Positions 46,954 through 58,133 of a stretch of 64,000 nucleotides of DNA are shown here, one piece after another. The DNA lies in contig JACCIC010000001.1 of assembly GCA_018907035.1 (NCBI GenBank), positions 1,527,501-1,591,500 on the forward strand, read 5' to 3'. The notes below the pieces were generated by a model. The model had not been told where the DNA came from, ran no database searches, and saw only the letters and a program-made list of their open reading frames with translations. Position 1 is the stretch's first letter, and each line of letters begins with the position of its first letter. Source of the DNA: Sycobia sp. Sy_11 (Eukaryota; Arthropoda; Insecta; Hymenoptera; Epichrysomallidae). The translations under genes were made by a program, and so were the position numbers.

Positions 46954-47524
46954 GAGTGGCTTCCGTGTACAGGACTGCTAGAGTCCCACCCGTTTAGCCT
47001 ACTCAGAAAAATACAGGAGTGGCTTCCGTATACAGGACTGCTAGAGTCCCACCCGTTTCGCCTACTTAGAAAAATACAGGAGTGGCTTCCGTGTACAGGA
47101 CTGCTAGTCCCACCCGTTTAGCCTACTCAGAAAAATTAGTGGAGTGGCTTCCGTGTACAGGACTGCTAGAGTCCCACCCGTTTAGCCTACTCAGAAAAAT
47201 TAGTGGAGTGGCTTTTGTGTACAGGACTGCTAGAGTTTCCCACCCGTTTAGCCTACTCAGAAAAATACAGGAGTGGCTTCCGTGTACAGGACTGCTAGAG
47301 TCCCACCCGTTTCGCCTACTTAGAAAAATACAGGAGTGGCTTCCGTGTACAGGACTGCTAGTCCCACCCGTTTAGCCTACTCAGAAAAATTAGTGGAGTG
47401 GCTTCCGTGTACAGGACTGCTAGAGTCCCACCCGTTTAGCCTACTCAGAAAAATTAGTGGAGTGGCTTTCGTGTACAGGACTGCTAGAGTTTCCCACCTG
47501 TTTAGCCTACTCAGAAAAATGCAG
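46954..47524 (+). repeat. 63-bp minisatellite with a 254-bp higher-order repeat
   Basis: Nine units of about 63 bp, each GAGTGGCTTCCGTGTACAGG then ACTGCTAGAGTCCCACCCG and TTTAGCCTACTCAGAAAAA. Variants (loss of AG in CTAGAGTCC, TTCG for TTTAG, ATTAGTG for ATACAG, TTTCCC) recur in blocks of four, so 47017-47270 and 47271-47524 are two nearly identical 254-bp copies. GGACT-GCTAG-AGTCC forms a small hairpin in most units and is kept (GGACT-GCT-AGTCC) in the shortened variant. Since 254 is not a multiple of three, the open frames through it are not coding. Confidence 0.93.
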
Positions 47525-47528
47525 GTAA

Positions 47529-47531
<3 letters not shown>

Positions 47532-47576
<45 letters not shown>
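47532..47576. repeat. (TA)n microsatellite
   Basis: About 22 TA repeats directly after the minisatellite. Confidence 0.95.
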
Positions 47577-47577
<1 letters not shown>

Positions 47578-47754
47578 CGATTAGGTTTAGTGGAGATTAC
47601 GGACAAATAATGTTAATAAGGATAAACGATAAATATTGTTGGTTACTTACTATTTACTTCTTTGAAATACTTCTTATACAACCGTATAATATATAACAAT
47701 AAACTAGATATAGGTCGGGTATACAAAGTTAACACGTACAAAATAAAGTTCGAG

Positions 47755-47860
47755 AAACACGAAAAATTTCAAAGTCCGAAAAAGCCGAAAAATTTTAAAG
47801 TCCGAAAATGCCGAAAAAATTCTAAGTCCGAAAAAGGTCGCAAAAATTCTAAGGGTTATA
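47755..47860 (+). repeat. Short degenerate repeat, AAGTCCGAAAAxGCC unit
   Basis: About four diverged copies of a unit of roughly 30 bp, containing AAAGTCCGAAAA and GCCGAAAAATTT, stand in a row. The frame through it gives Lys-rich nonsense. Confidence 0.7.
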
Positions 47861-48210
47861 ATTACCGAATCGATCTGACCTAGTTGAAAGCCCGATCGGA
47901 AGTGATTTTTCGCTTCGTCCGACTCATATTTATATGTGGTCCGCACAAAGTAAAAAAGACCATCCAAATTTTTCGTGGAAATTCATCTGAGCGGTCGTAG
48001 GGAAAGCCAATGAAGAGATCAAATTTCGTTTATAATATCAACTCCTTCGTTCGCTTTCTTACAATATTTAATTTTTAAATATAACGCATCTGCTATGATC
48101 ATGAACAACAAACTTATAGCGACATTATAAAATACGATCTTTAATTAATACCTTAGCCGTTTGTTACGTTTATAATTATTAATTTTACATTATCTCTTAT
48201 ACTAGTACCT

Positions 48211-48575
48211 AAACTAATCTTTATACCATAAGTTAGAACTCTTACTGTATTATTCAATTTATTTTACGTATCTTATAAAGTATATAACTACTAACATTCT
48301 GAACTAATATTATTAATCTTAATGTTTCGGTTTTGCTCTACGTTATAATTATTTACGTAATATTTTATTATTAACTAAACTAATCTTCATACTATAAGTT
48401 AGAAATCACTTAGTCTATTATTCGATTTATTTTATATATTTTACAAAGTATATTGTTATTAACATTCTATTAACGTAATATCGTAATTGGACTAATATTA
48501 TTAATCTAAATGGTTTGGTTTTGTTCTACATTTTATAATTATTAAACTGATCTTTATATCATACTCTAATATATA
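48211..48575 (+). repeat. 166-bp tandem duplication
   Basis: Copies start at 48211, 48377 and 48544 (the last truncated). Each begins AAACT(A/G)ATCTT(T/C)ATA and the two full ones run through TATTATTAATCT to GGTTTTG(C/T)TCTAC. The spacing is 166 and 167 bp. AT-rich, with no coding capacity. Confidence 0.8.
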
Positions 48576-48948
48576 TTTAAAATTTTGTTAATCCATCATT
48601 CTACTTATAATAATTAATATTTTATTAATCATACTTAACATAGTAACTAGTCTATCATAACAAAAGTACGTGAACATGCATATGTATCGATGACATACCA
48701 TCCTTTAATTTATGATTTAGTTTCTACGTTCTTTTTCAATTTTAAAAATTACAAATTTAATATTAACGTCGATCGTAACGAGAAATTTCGACAGTTAATA
48801 TTCGGCGTCGATTCGAGAACTTTCCTCCGAGGTCAGCGTCGACGCTCAGTTTCCGACAACAGGGTGTCCGGTTACTCTCGGTGATAAAAAAAAAGCGCTT
48901 TTACCAAGCCATGAAAATTGGTTCAACATTCGTGTGTATATATATACC

Positions 48949-48951
<3 letters not shown>

Positions 48952-49013
<62 letters not shown>
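48952..49013. repeat. (CA)n microsatellite, 5' target side of the R1-clade element
   Basis: About 31 CA repeats ending directly at the 5' border of the retrotransposon; the same repeat resumes after its poly(A) tail at 53766. Confidence 0.97.
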
Positions 49014-49014
<1 letters not shown>

Positions 49015-49176
49015 AGTGTGGAGTTTTGTTGCTTTCTCCCATCTGGCGCCTCTCCAGGTTGCGGATAGGGGATGGCTCGCTACAATTTGTAGAGGGCACT
49101 GAGGAAATAAAATACTCAGGGCGGACAGAAAAAGCTAATAGGGAGGGCCTCCCGAACGTAAGGCCAATTATGACTA

Positions 49177-50547
49177 ATGTTTGGTATAAACAAAGATATA
49201 CCCCAGGGAGTAACTCCGGCAAGACCGGTCAATCTCCTCACCGATTCCGATAGAGTGCAAGCCTCTATGGTCGGTGGTAGCCCCTCGGATTCTGGGGAGG
49301 GCAAATCAAACATAATCATAGATAGTACACTGGGTACTAAAGGAGATGTCATGATGGATCAAGAAACAACGGATCGAGAAATCTCCATCACGCGCAGAAA
49401 CAATCACCTGGAGCGACTTGGTGAGAAGATCAGCCAATTGTTGGATTTTGTCAAAGATAGGCATAACGTACACAAGACCATTAAGGATCTTGCTCGTTCC
49501 ATTAATGCCTCATATAAATGCATTAGTATGGCAGAGGATGATCTATTACAGTATCAACGTCCTGGTACACATGAAGTGGTGACTCAGACTACGCCGAGTC
49601 TACGCTCTGACACCAAACGAAGCGCAGCAGAAGCGATGGTTTCCACTCCTAAAACCATAGGTGGCAAAAGGACGAAAGAACCACCATTGGGCTCAAGGAG
49701 ACCACTAGAGTCGGTCGGAGTACCTACAGGCAAGTCTGAAGCCAAAGAAAATCAATGGCAGACCATCAAGCGTAAGAAGCCCAAAGGCAAAGATAAAGAA
49801 TTATCTAGTACACGCAGGCTTAATGGACGAAATAGGCCTAACTCCATTTTGATTAAGGCCAATGAAGGAGTTACATACGCGGAGGTACTGCGACAAATAA
49901 AGAATGACCCGGAGTTATCTCATGTCAAGAATGAGGTTAACAGGATACGTAGAAATGCAAGCGGTGCCCTTGTACTTCAGTTGGAACGGACAGCCAAAGA
50001 TGCACATGAGTTGGCACGCATTGTTGAATCTAAGGTTGGCCATAGCGCATCCACTTCGGTCCTGAGTAATCTCATTACATTGGAGATTAAAGATATAGAT
50101 GAGGTCACTTCAAAGGATGAAGTATTAGAGGCTCTGAGAACACACCTCGAGCTAAAGGAGACTAACCTACTAATTGCTCGTTCCTTGCGGCAAGCTTATG
50201 GGGGTACTCAGACGGCGGTGGTGTCTGTACCATATAGCCACGCAGCTGAGCTACTACGTGTAGGGCATGTTCGAATCGGATGGGTCAGCTGCAGAGTTCG
50301 AAAAAAAACAGAAATAAAGCGCTGCTTCAGGTGTTGGCAGATTGGCCATTTAGCGTCCGTGTGCTCGGGCCCTGACAGAACTAAACTGTGCAGGCACTGC
50401 GGTGGAAAAGACCATCTATCCAAGCTGTGTGTAAACGGGCCCTGTTGTTTACTCTGTAAATGTGAAGGAAAAAAGGAGATTAACCATCCAGCATACAGCT
50501 ATAAGTGCCCGATTACCGTGGAGTTTTTAAACAGACATAAAACATGA
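49177..50547 (+). CDS. ORF1 (gag-like, CCHC zinc knuckles) of the R1-clade element
   Basis: A 456-residue open frame. The N-terminal half is hydrophilic with a Lys-rich stretch (TIKRKKPKGKDKE). The middle, SILIKANEGVTYAEVLRQIK to TTLEIKDID-like sequence, matches the conserved ORF1 block of R1-clade elements. The end has zinc knuckles of the CCHC type: CFRCWQIGHLASVC and CRHCGGKDHLSKLC, followed by CCLLCKCEG. Such proteins bind the element's RNA and form the RNP. The stop overlaps the start of ORF2 as ATGA (50544-50547), consistent with coupled reinitiation, as known for related SART-type elements. It is uninterrupted. An earlier start at a non-ATG codon cannot be excluded. Confidence 0.93.
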   Translation: MFGINKDIPQGVTPARPVNLLTDSDRVQASMVGGSPSDSGEGKSNIIIDSTLGTKGDVMMDQETTDREISITRRNNHLERLGEKISQLLDFVKDRHNVHKTIKDLARSINASYKCISMAEDDLLQYQRPGTHEVVTQTTPSLRSDTKRSAAEAMVSTPKTIGGKRTKEPPLGSRRPLESVGVPTGKSEAKENQWQTIKRKKPKGKDKELSSTRRLNGRNRPNSILIKANEGVTYAEVLRQIKNDPELSHVKNEVNRIRRNASGALVLQLERTAKDAHELARIVESKVGHSASTSVLSNLITLEIKDIDEVTSKDEVLEALRTHLELKETNLLIARSLRQAYGGTQTAVVSVPYSHAAELLRVGHVRIGWVSCRVRKKTEIKRCFRCWQIGHLASVCSGPDRTKLCRHCGGKDHLSKLCVNGPCCLLCKCEGKKEINHPAYSYKCPITVEFLNRHKT

Positions 50548-53547
50548 AAATACTCCAACTGAATACCAACCATTGCGTAGCAGCTCATGACCTGCTGAAA
50601 CAGACAATAAAGGAGCTAAGAATAGACATTGCTGTAATCTCCGAACCATATTGTGACAGGGTCAGACTACAGCGCTGGATAAGTGACACAAGCAATAGAG
50701 CTGCCCTCTGGATTGGTCAAAATAGGCAGGTACTAAAGCAGTCGAGTCATCGGAGCGAATTGATATCCTGGGCTAAAATACAAGAAATATACGTCTTTAG
50801 TGTATATGCTCCTCCAAGCTTGACGGACAAGCAGTTTGAAATCCTTGTAGCTAAATTAGTTGATGAAGCCATGGACAAGAAACCATTATTAATCGGTGGC
50901 GATTTTAACGCGTGGTCCACAGCCTGGGGAAATGCTTCAACAAATAACAGAGGTAGTATGCTGCTTGATGGCCTTAATTCTCTTCAACTCCACGTGGTTA
51001 ATAAGGGATCTGAATCCACTTTCATTAGGGGTGATAAACAATCAGTCATTGATGTAACATTCGCCAGTGATGACTTGATTCAGCGGATCCTTAATTGGAG
51101 AGTAAGCGACCTTTACACCCACAGTGATCACAGGGCGATCTTGTATGAGATTGCAGAGAAGAAAATAAAGAACAAGTGCAATGAGTGGATGCCCACACGG
51201 AAATGGAACATCAGATCGCTAGACTGTGAAGTGTTCGCCACTATAATATCAGAAGAGCGTTTAGAATATGGTGCACCAGGCCATCTGGCAAATGCACTCA
51301 TGAAGCATATCTCTGAAGCATGTGATGCATCGATGACTAGGACTAAGAGCGGATTTAAACATCGTCAATCTGTCTACTGGTGGACAAATGAAATTGCAGA
51401 ATTGCGCAAACAATGTCATCGCGCACGTAGACTTGCCCAGAGAGCCCGCACCCATCGTGATACGTTTAATAGTTTATTTAAAGAAGCACAGAGAGTGCTT
51501 GTCAAGGCCATTAAGGAAAGCAAGCGTCGATGCTGGCTTGAACTGTGTGCAGAGGCCAACAATGACTTATGGGGACGACCATACAAAACAGTCATGGCAC
51601 GATTGAGTAGGGCACCAATACAACCCACTAGCACGGTATTGATTGATAAGATTGTTTCCGCTCTCTTTCCCAATGACATTCATGGGACTGTACTGCGCAC
51701 GCAACACTCGGACGATATACCTCCTATAACAGAAATGGAGCTACATAATGCTTACGCTAAGACTAGAGACAATGCTGCCCCTGGCCCTGATGGTATCCCT
51801 AATGCGGCAGTTAAGTTGGCGATTCAGAAGAATCCAGCTATATTTCTAAAAGTATATAATGCTTGTCTTCTTGAGGGTATTTTTCCTGATTGCTGGAAAA
51901 CTCAAAGGTTAGTCCTGTTACCTAAGGGCAATAAGCCACTTGATGATCCTTCATCATACAGGCCATTGTGTATGCTCGACACGGTAGGTAAAATATTTGA
52001 AAAAATAATATGTAGCCGACTGGAAGCATTCACTGAAGGATTGCACGGCTTATCCTCACGCCAATTTGGATTTCGGAAATCAAAATCAACAGTCGATGCT
52101 ATTAAACTGGTAGTGTGTACCGCAAGAGATGCAATCAGTGGTAAGAGATGAAAAGGTGGCACTAAACAGTATTGTGCCATTGTCGCTCTAGATGTCAAGA
52201 ATGCCTTTAATTCAGCGCGCTGGTCTTCTATTATGAGTTCTCTTAAAGAGTTCGGAGTACCTGGTTATTTACAGAATGTCGTGGCCAGCTACTTTGAGAA
52301 TAGGATAATATTATACCGAACGGATGAAGGCACTGTATCGCATAAGGTTACTGCGGGAGTCCCCCAGGGCTCAGTTATGGGACCTATATTGTGGAATATT
52401 ATGTATGATGGCGTGTTGAGGATTCCACAACCGCCTGGTTCAATAACAGTAGGGTACGCCGACGATATCGCTCTAGTAGTGACGGCTAAGACCCTTGATG
52501 AACTTACTGAAAATGCCAATGAGGCAATCAGCAACATCAGTAGATGGATTAAGACGGCTGGTCTACAATTAGCGGAGCACAAGACAGAAGTAGTCCTTGT
52601 CAGCAGTCGTAAGAAGGTAGATAGTATTACTCTTAAAGTTGGTAGCTGCCGCATTAGTTCTGCGCCATCTTTACGATACTTGGGTGTCCAGCTTGATGCC
52701 AGGTTAAACTTCAAAGAACATCTAAAGATATCTGGCGAATAAGCGCAACGAGTTTCAGCTGCCTTGTGTCGGCTCATGCCTAACATTGGTGGCCCTCGTC
52801 CACCCCAGAGGAAACTATTAGCTTATGTTGTTAATTCTGTCAGCATGTATGCAGCACCAATCTGGCATCATGCATGCGGAATTAAATCGTATTGTGAGTT
52901 GGCCATTGCGACCCGTCGTCGCTCCTGTATACGTATTATTAGTGGTTACAGGACGGTATCCACCGACGCAGCTGAGGTACTTGCCGGAATTCTTCCTTTC
53001 GATTTAGCTGCAGATGAACTGGCTAGGCTGCATAACATATGTAAGACCGCAATTGGATTCCCTACAAGGTGCAAAAAATGTGGAACGTCATCGTTCTATA
53101 GAAATATGGCAAAAACGATGGACCGATTCTAGCAAAGGCCGATGGACTTATCGTATCCTCCCAGACATACACAGATGGATCAACAGGAAACACGGGGAAT
53201 TAGATTTCCACCTAACTCAGTTGTTGACTGGACATGGTTGTTTTAGGTCCTATTTCCACCGCTTTCACCTGGATAATAATGATCTCTGCCCCATCTGTCC
53301 GACTTTGGTCGAGGATGCTGAGCATATATTGGTGAGCTGCCCTCGTTTTAGAACACAACGTGAGCACTTGATGAACATCATCAATAAGCCAATAAGACCA
53401 GAGAGCATCCTATCAATAATGCTGGAATCTTCTGAAAACTGGAAGGCAGTAGCCAGTTTCGCAAAAGAGGTGATGACCAAACTTAGATATGCCGATAGAA
53501 CTAGGCGAATGGCCCAGGATGAACCAGGCCAACTGATCCTATTTTAA
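50544..53547 (+). pseudogene. ORF2 (endonuclease, reverse transcriptase) of the R1-clade element, disrupted
   Basis: The endonuclease domain comes first (residues 1 to about 220): LQLNTNHC, ISEPYCD, LIGGDFNAWSTAWG and YTHSDHRAIL, with the expected catalytic Asn, Glu, Asp and His. The reverse transcriptase follows, with PGPDGIPN, SYRPLCMLDTVGKIFEKII, AIVALDVKNAFNSA, AGVPQGSVMGP and the catalytic YADDIAL. The thumb and a C-terminal CCHC, CPICPTLVEDAEHILVSC, come last. An in-frame TGA at 52149-52151 and TAA at 52740-52742 interrupt the same frame, and a frameshift at about 53050-53090 moves it to the next frame before EIWQKRWTDSSKGRWTYRI. With few lesions, this is a fairly young copy. Confidence 0.95.
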
Positions 53548-53730
53548 GATACAGAAGACGAACACCGAACCCCTGATCACCTGTGTGGATGGGGGACGTA
53601 GGATAGTGTCATAAGAAGATGAGTCGTATAGGCTAATTAACAGCCCCGCCGAAGTAATATTCCCGGATAGTTCCGGCGGGATGCTGGTTTCGAGAGGCCA
53701 CTAGTGCAGAGCTTGCTCTGCCTACGCCTA

Positions 53731-53765
<35 letters not shown>
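53548..53765 (+). other. 3' UTR and poly(A) tail of the R1-clade element
   Basis: GCAGAGC-TT-GCTCTGC at 53706-53721 is a perfect 7-bp hairpin, and CCCGCCG pairs with CGGCGGG about 25 bases on. A run of 33 A follows at 53733-53765. Stem-loops near the 3' end are a known recognition feature for some R1-clade reverse transcriptases; that role here is inferred. Confidence 0.75.

Positions 53766-53815
<50 letters not shown>
53766..53815. repeat. (CA)n-(TA)n microsatellite, 3' target side
   Basis: About 18 CA repeats start directly after the poly(A) tail and pass into TA repeats. Confidence 0.95.
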
Positions 53816-53816
<1 letters not shown>

Positions 53817-54162
53817 TGTTCATAACGTCGCAGGACGCGACACTGGTAGTAGCACAATAAGGTTTGATAGGAAATTGGAATAAGTCGAATTGGAAGTGTA
53901 TTGACATTTTTGCGATACCAGAAAGAACAATACGTTCAATAATATATTTCATCTTTAATAGACCGGTAAACCAATATATTGGCTCAAAAATAATTTTTTT
54001 TATTTTACCAAAAAATTGATTTGATTCTAGCTTCGTTGGTTTTGAAACTTATTTTACCAAGTCAAACTATATCTCACCTCATGAACAGTAGTTATTATGA
54101 AAACTTCCTTCTTATCCATTTATCTTATTAACAAGCAGTAGAGTTATGAGTCACTTCAATTA

Positions 54163-54296
54163 CCCCTGTTAAGTTTTGCTTTTAGCTGTGGCATTCCTTT
54201 ACGATTTTTTTCAGTTTCCCAGACAATCCTGTTTCTCGATCCTGCAAAAACTCTGCAACAACTGATGATGAATACCATTTATCTGTAGATAAATTC
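54163..54296 (-). pseudogene. Short piggyBac transposase relic
   Basis: On the minus strand the frame reads LSTDKWYSSSVVAEFLQDRE then TGLSGKLKKIVK, and after a frameshift PQLKAKLNRG. It lines up with the region of the 31.7-kb element that reads FTDNWYTSPQLAEYLYDKE, TGLCGTVKKNRKG and SKLNRGE, which includes the second catalytic Asp. It is clearly older and from a different family. No ends were found. Confidence 0.85.
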
Positions 54297-56134
54297 CACG
54301 TCAGATTACCTCAATAGGAAAAAAGATTTCACAGCCACGCATTACTCTCGATAACCATATTCTTATGGAGGAACTGATACACTCACAACGACAGAATTTC
54401 GCACACTCAGGAGACGGTTCCCTAATGTACACATGGTTGAATAACGACTATTCCCACCCTATCTCACTACCCAGTCCTATTCCTGTTTTTTTTTGAGTTC
54501 CCCTTGTATAAATCGAATTTCGCATAAACTGAAGAGAATTAAAACTTACTCAATTAAAATCTGTCGGAGCCTCACGTGAAATTTAAGAAACCTAATGATA
54601 CTATTGGTCACTTTACATATGATGAAGCCGTCGATTCGCTATTATTGTTAGTTATATGGTTAGTTATATTGTTAGTTACGGAGTCTATATGTTGTTTTTT
54701 TGGATTCTGACGTAAATTATTAAATTATTGGCAAAGAGGATGGAACGTTTGTGCGTTGAGTCCTTAAATTGAAAGAGATCTAGGAGGTCGCGATTCAATA
54801 TATTGAAGACAACTGGGAAGTTTATATAGTACCTTATTGCAAACCATTTTCTTTATAACAATCTTTGGATGCTTTTTATGTGCCGTCGATCATAATAAAA
54901 CATTTAAACAATTTCAAAAGATCATATTCCATATTGTTTTAATTTTTTATACGGGAAAGTTCTTTTCAATCATTTTATAATTGAGTCCTTGAGTTCCGCT
55001 CATATCGATGGCCTTTTCACGATCATTAGTCAAGCTGCTAATCTTTTAATTCAAAGCTAAAGAGATGTTTAATATTAAGTTATTTATTCAGAGGAGGTTT
55101 GTGCCGAAAGGAATGTGATTTTCAGAAATGATATTGTTTTTTGTGTAAAAGAACACATGTGGGCTGTTAAGATTAATTGTGTACATTTTAATGATATTAG
55201 GGAGAAAGTTTATGGAACGAAGGTTAGAGGGCAATGAACAGTCATTATCTTTGATAAGATTTTACACCAGTTTAGCTTTTTTCGATTTGGTTGGGAAATA
55301 AATACTCTTGAGTGTATTAATAATTATTGTAAGGTATATGTACTTTTATCGGAGACAATTTGGAATTAGGTTTGTGATTTCACCAAGGCTGGTTGATTAT
55401 TTGTTATTTAATTTTGCAGGAATGAATTTTAGTTCATACAATGTGTGAAATATTGAGTTTCTGACTTTCATTTGATAATATTGTGATTGATCTGTTTACT
55501 TTCATTTACTGGTATGTTTCTTTTGTAATTTCATATGTTTCTCTGAAGATTATTGTATTAAACCAAACTGCAATATTCAGAAAACTAACTAAAATTATAA
55601 TGAACGTTTGTTAACGAAAAAATCGATTACAATTAAATCGTAATAATTAATTATATTTATTTAAATTAATTATATAAGTTATGAAAATTCATATTCAAAA
55701 AATATAATCTATCGAACATTAGAAGAGCTGTGAAAGGAATGAATCAAATTCATCACTTATGTTTTCCAATCTCCTTGACAATAGTTTAGATTTTTTTCAC
55801 ACTTGCTTTAAATATTTATGTAAGAAAATTAAATTTACATTGTATATATGTATTTTTACTATACAAGCTAAATTATTGTAATTTAATCAAGTAATTCTAT
55901 TATTTCTTTATCTTTTATTTTTCATATTTTATTTATTTTTATGTTCAATCGATGTTCACGTAATTATAATTAATTTATAAATTATAATAATTATTAAATA
56001 AATAACGCCTTTTAAACTCTCCGTTGGAACTATATTCTTTAGTTTCATGCATACCACTTGTTTATTTGGGATGTGATTTTTAGTTATGTGTAAATACGTG
56101 CAATATGTAGTTTCTGTATAGGATTCGATATAAT
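54297..56134. other. AT-rich stretch, nothing recognised
   Basis: No domain or inverted end was identified. A short triple repeat with GTTAGTTATAT occurs near 54645-54680. Confidence 0.5.
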
Positions 56135-57075
56135 ATGATATTTTTCATTATCTTTACTTCTATTTTCTATAGGTAAGTGTAAAATAGATGAACTGTCCTA
56201 GACGGATTCGCCCGCTGATTTTTGTACGATACTCACTTGTCTTCTCGTTGATATAAGGTTAAATAATACTGTCCTTTATTGTTCGGAGGAAAAGCCTGAG
56301 AATAGGCATAAAAACTTCCCAATCGGGGGGGGGGGATTATAAACTAGGTGTATACACTGAATCGAATATAGACGTCTTGTATAGATCGTCTTGTATAAAA
56401 AAACAAATAAATCAAGCTTATACAGAAATTATGAACCTTATAGAGAAGGTTGGGGCTTTCTCGAGACGCGTTTTTCGTTGCGAGAACTACTCTCAGTCGA
56501 AATCGCTCGACAATACGCAAATATCGGAACTTTAACGGCACCGAGGATTCACACCATGTTTTGTCACGTTGTCAACGAAACACACCTCACATAAGACCAT
56601 AAACTGCTAAATGTTACAATCGATTTGTATGAATTTTGATACACGTCCGCGGGATACGCTGTTATCGCGAGTCCATCGACCACCTCGGTTGAACTCTAAC
56701 TGATTATCTAAAATCTTAATCTAATCGCACGCTTCCCCTTCCCCCGATCACCAACCGCGATGCCACGAGCTTGCTCGTGTGACCGCCGTTGCTGAATCAT
56801 CGCTATAAGGTCGATCACAACGCATATGATTTCGCGTCGATGAATATTTTTAACTCTAAGGAACAGGCAAGCCTGCTTCGAGTAGCAGAGTAGCTTTGTC
56901 GTAGCTTTGAGAGAGTTTAAGGAATGGAATAGGGTTAACTCTTGTCTAATTTGGTTTATTGGAGAAAACATTTTAGACGAGTCATTTTTAGCGGATTTTT
57001 TTTTATTTTGTCTAACCAGTGTTGGTTATGGGATTTTGAGAATTGCGATTCCAAGCTTTGTCATGTTATTATATA
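56135..57075. repeat. Dispersed repeat, copy 2; possible BEL/Pao 3' part
   Basis: Motifs at 56139-56175 and 56990-57070 repeat those at 42777-43020 in the same order. On the minus strand the segment follows a BEL/Pao integrase relic and contains AATAAA (about 56280), so it may include the 3' LTR of that element. A 10-G homopolymer lies at about 56326-56335. Confidence 0.45.
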
Positions 57076-57099
57076 TTGAATATACAAAAGTAATCCGAG

Positions 57100-57325
57100 A
57101 ACTCTAATTTTTCATTTCTGTAAAGCTATAATTTCATTTAATTATATTTGTTTACATGAAAAATTCAATATACTTTCTTTATTGTCATTACATTTGAATA
57201 GATTATACAATTCATTTAGTTAATTTTTAGCCTCATGAAAATTGGTAGCATTATCACAATAAATCGATTCAGGTTTACCTCTACGTGCTATTAATCGTTT
57301 CAAAGTTCCGAAAAATCTTTCGGAA
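57100..57325 (-). pseudogene. BEL/Pao-type integrase relic
   Basis: The minus-strand frame reads FFGTLKRLIARRGKPESIYC then DNATNFHEAK, a stop, and LNELYNLFKCND. This matches the integrase core of BEL/Pao retrotransposons around the second catalytic Asp (typical pattern LKRF(I/V)ARRGxPxxIxSDNGTNFxGA). Several stops follow. Only this fragment of the element is recognisable. Confidence 0.85.
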
Positions 57326-57554
57326 AATATTAATAATAATATTAATGATAATAATAACAATTTTAATAATAATGATCCTGATAATAATATTCAAAATAGT
57401 AGTAATATACAAGTAAGATAAACACGCATGATAATAATTAACTTTATAATCTTAATAATAACAATAATAATAATTAAAACTATAATAATAATCATGATTC
57501 GCAAAATATGATAAATACTTATGATAATAATGAACTTTATAACCTTAATAATAA
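57326..57554 (+). repeat. AAT-rich Asn-codon repeat, left part of a split LINE relic
   Basis: Dense AAT/AAC triplets; one frame reads NYNNNHDSQN and NTYDNNELYNLNNK. The same unit recurs at 60796-60985, on the far side of the R1-clade insertion, and there it precedes a reverse transcriptase relic. The two parts were probably one Asn-rich coding region with an internal repeat of about 100-120 bp. Confidence 0.7.
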
Positions 57555-58133
57555 GAATTTCTTTTTCTTTGAGGAGGAGGAGAAAAATCCTTTGTGGATC
57601 CCGGAGACCGGTTCTCAGGTATGTAGGACTTATCTGTGAGGGCATACCCACTAAAAAACTATTTCCTCAGTGCATTGCCCTCGACTGCTTCCCACAGCAC
57701 TGAAAAGAGCTGCAAGTCGGGGTCGGCACGCGTGCACTGAGGAGACCTCCTCACGATGGCGTAAATGCAGCCCAGGAACCGTCTATGAGGACATTACTTC
57801 TGGGCTGCGCCATCCTATTCGCTCTTGCGGGCTTACACGCCTTCTTCGATCCTTCGTTTGTGGTCCAGGATGGTCTTGCAAAAATTGCAAATCCTGGACC
57901 ATTTTTCCGGGCTCTCCAGCATCAGCCGGACGATATTTTCAGGCCCACATGGCCCTACATCTCTCCAGAGGCACTACCTTTCGAGGCAAAACACCTCGCA
58001 TTGAAAAAACATGTGAAGCGCATCGTCTCGAGGAGCGCGACAGAGGGCACAGCTCGGATCCGGTACTTTCCCCATCTTGTGGAGATAGGATCGAAACCGA
58101 CCGTGCCCCTATAAGAGCTGCGTGAGGTGGTAA

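Larger units (their letters stand above)
49014..53765 (+). mobile_element. R1-clade non-LTR retrotransposon inserted in (CA)n
   Basis: The element has a 5' UTR of about 160 bases, ORF1 with zinc knuckles, ORF2 with apurinic-like endonuclease and reverse transcriptase, a 3' UTR with hairpins and a 33-base A tail. It is flanked by CA repeats on both sides. R1-clade families such as Waldo and Mino are known to target (ACAY)n or (AC)n microsatellites, and this arrangement fits that. It is close to full length, about 4.75 kb. ORF2 carries two stops and one frameshift; ORF1 is open. The 5' limit is uncertain by a few bases because of the repeat. Confidence 0.93.

Noticed and set aside
46810..47584. 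Open frames with a repeated EWLPCTGLLESHPF motif
   Set aside because: They follow the minisatellite, whose 254-bp period changes frame, so a repeat protein is unlikely.
48881..49102. His-Thr repeat open frame before the R1-clade element
   Set aside because: Translation of the (CA)n target microsatellite and 5' UTR.
57670..58125. Plus-strand open frames of 109-151 codons
   Set aside because: They lie opposite and beyond the minus-strand R1-clade relic, in what is probably its 3' UTR, and show no protein signature.
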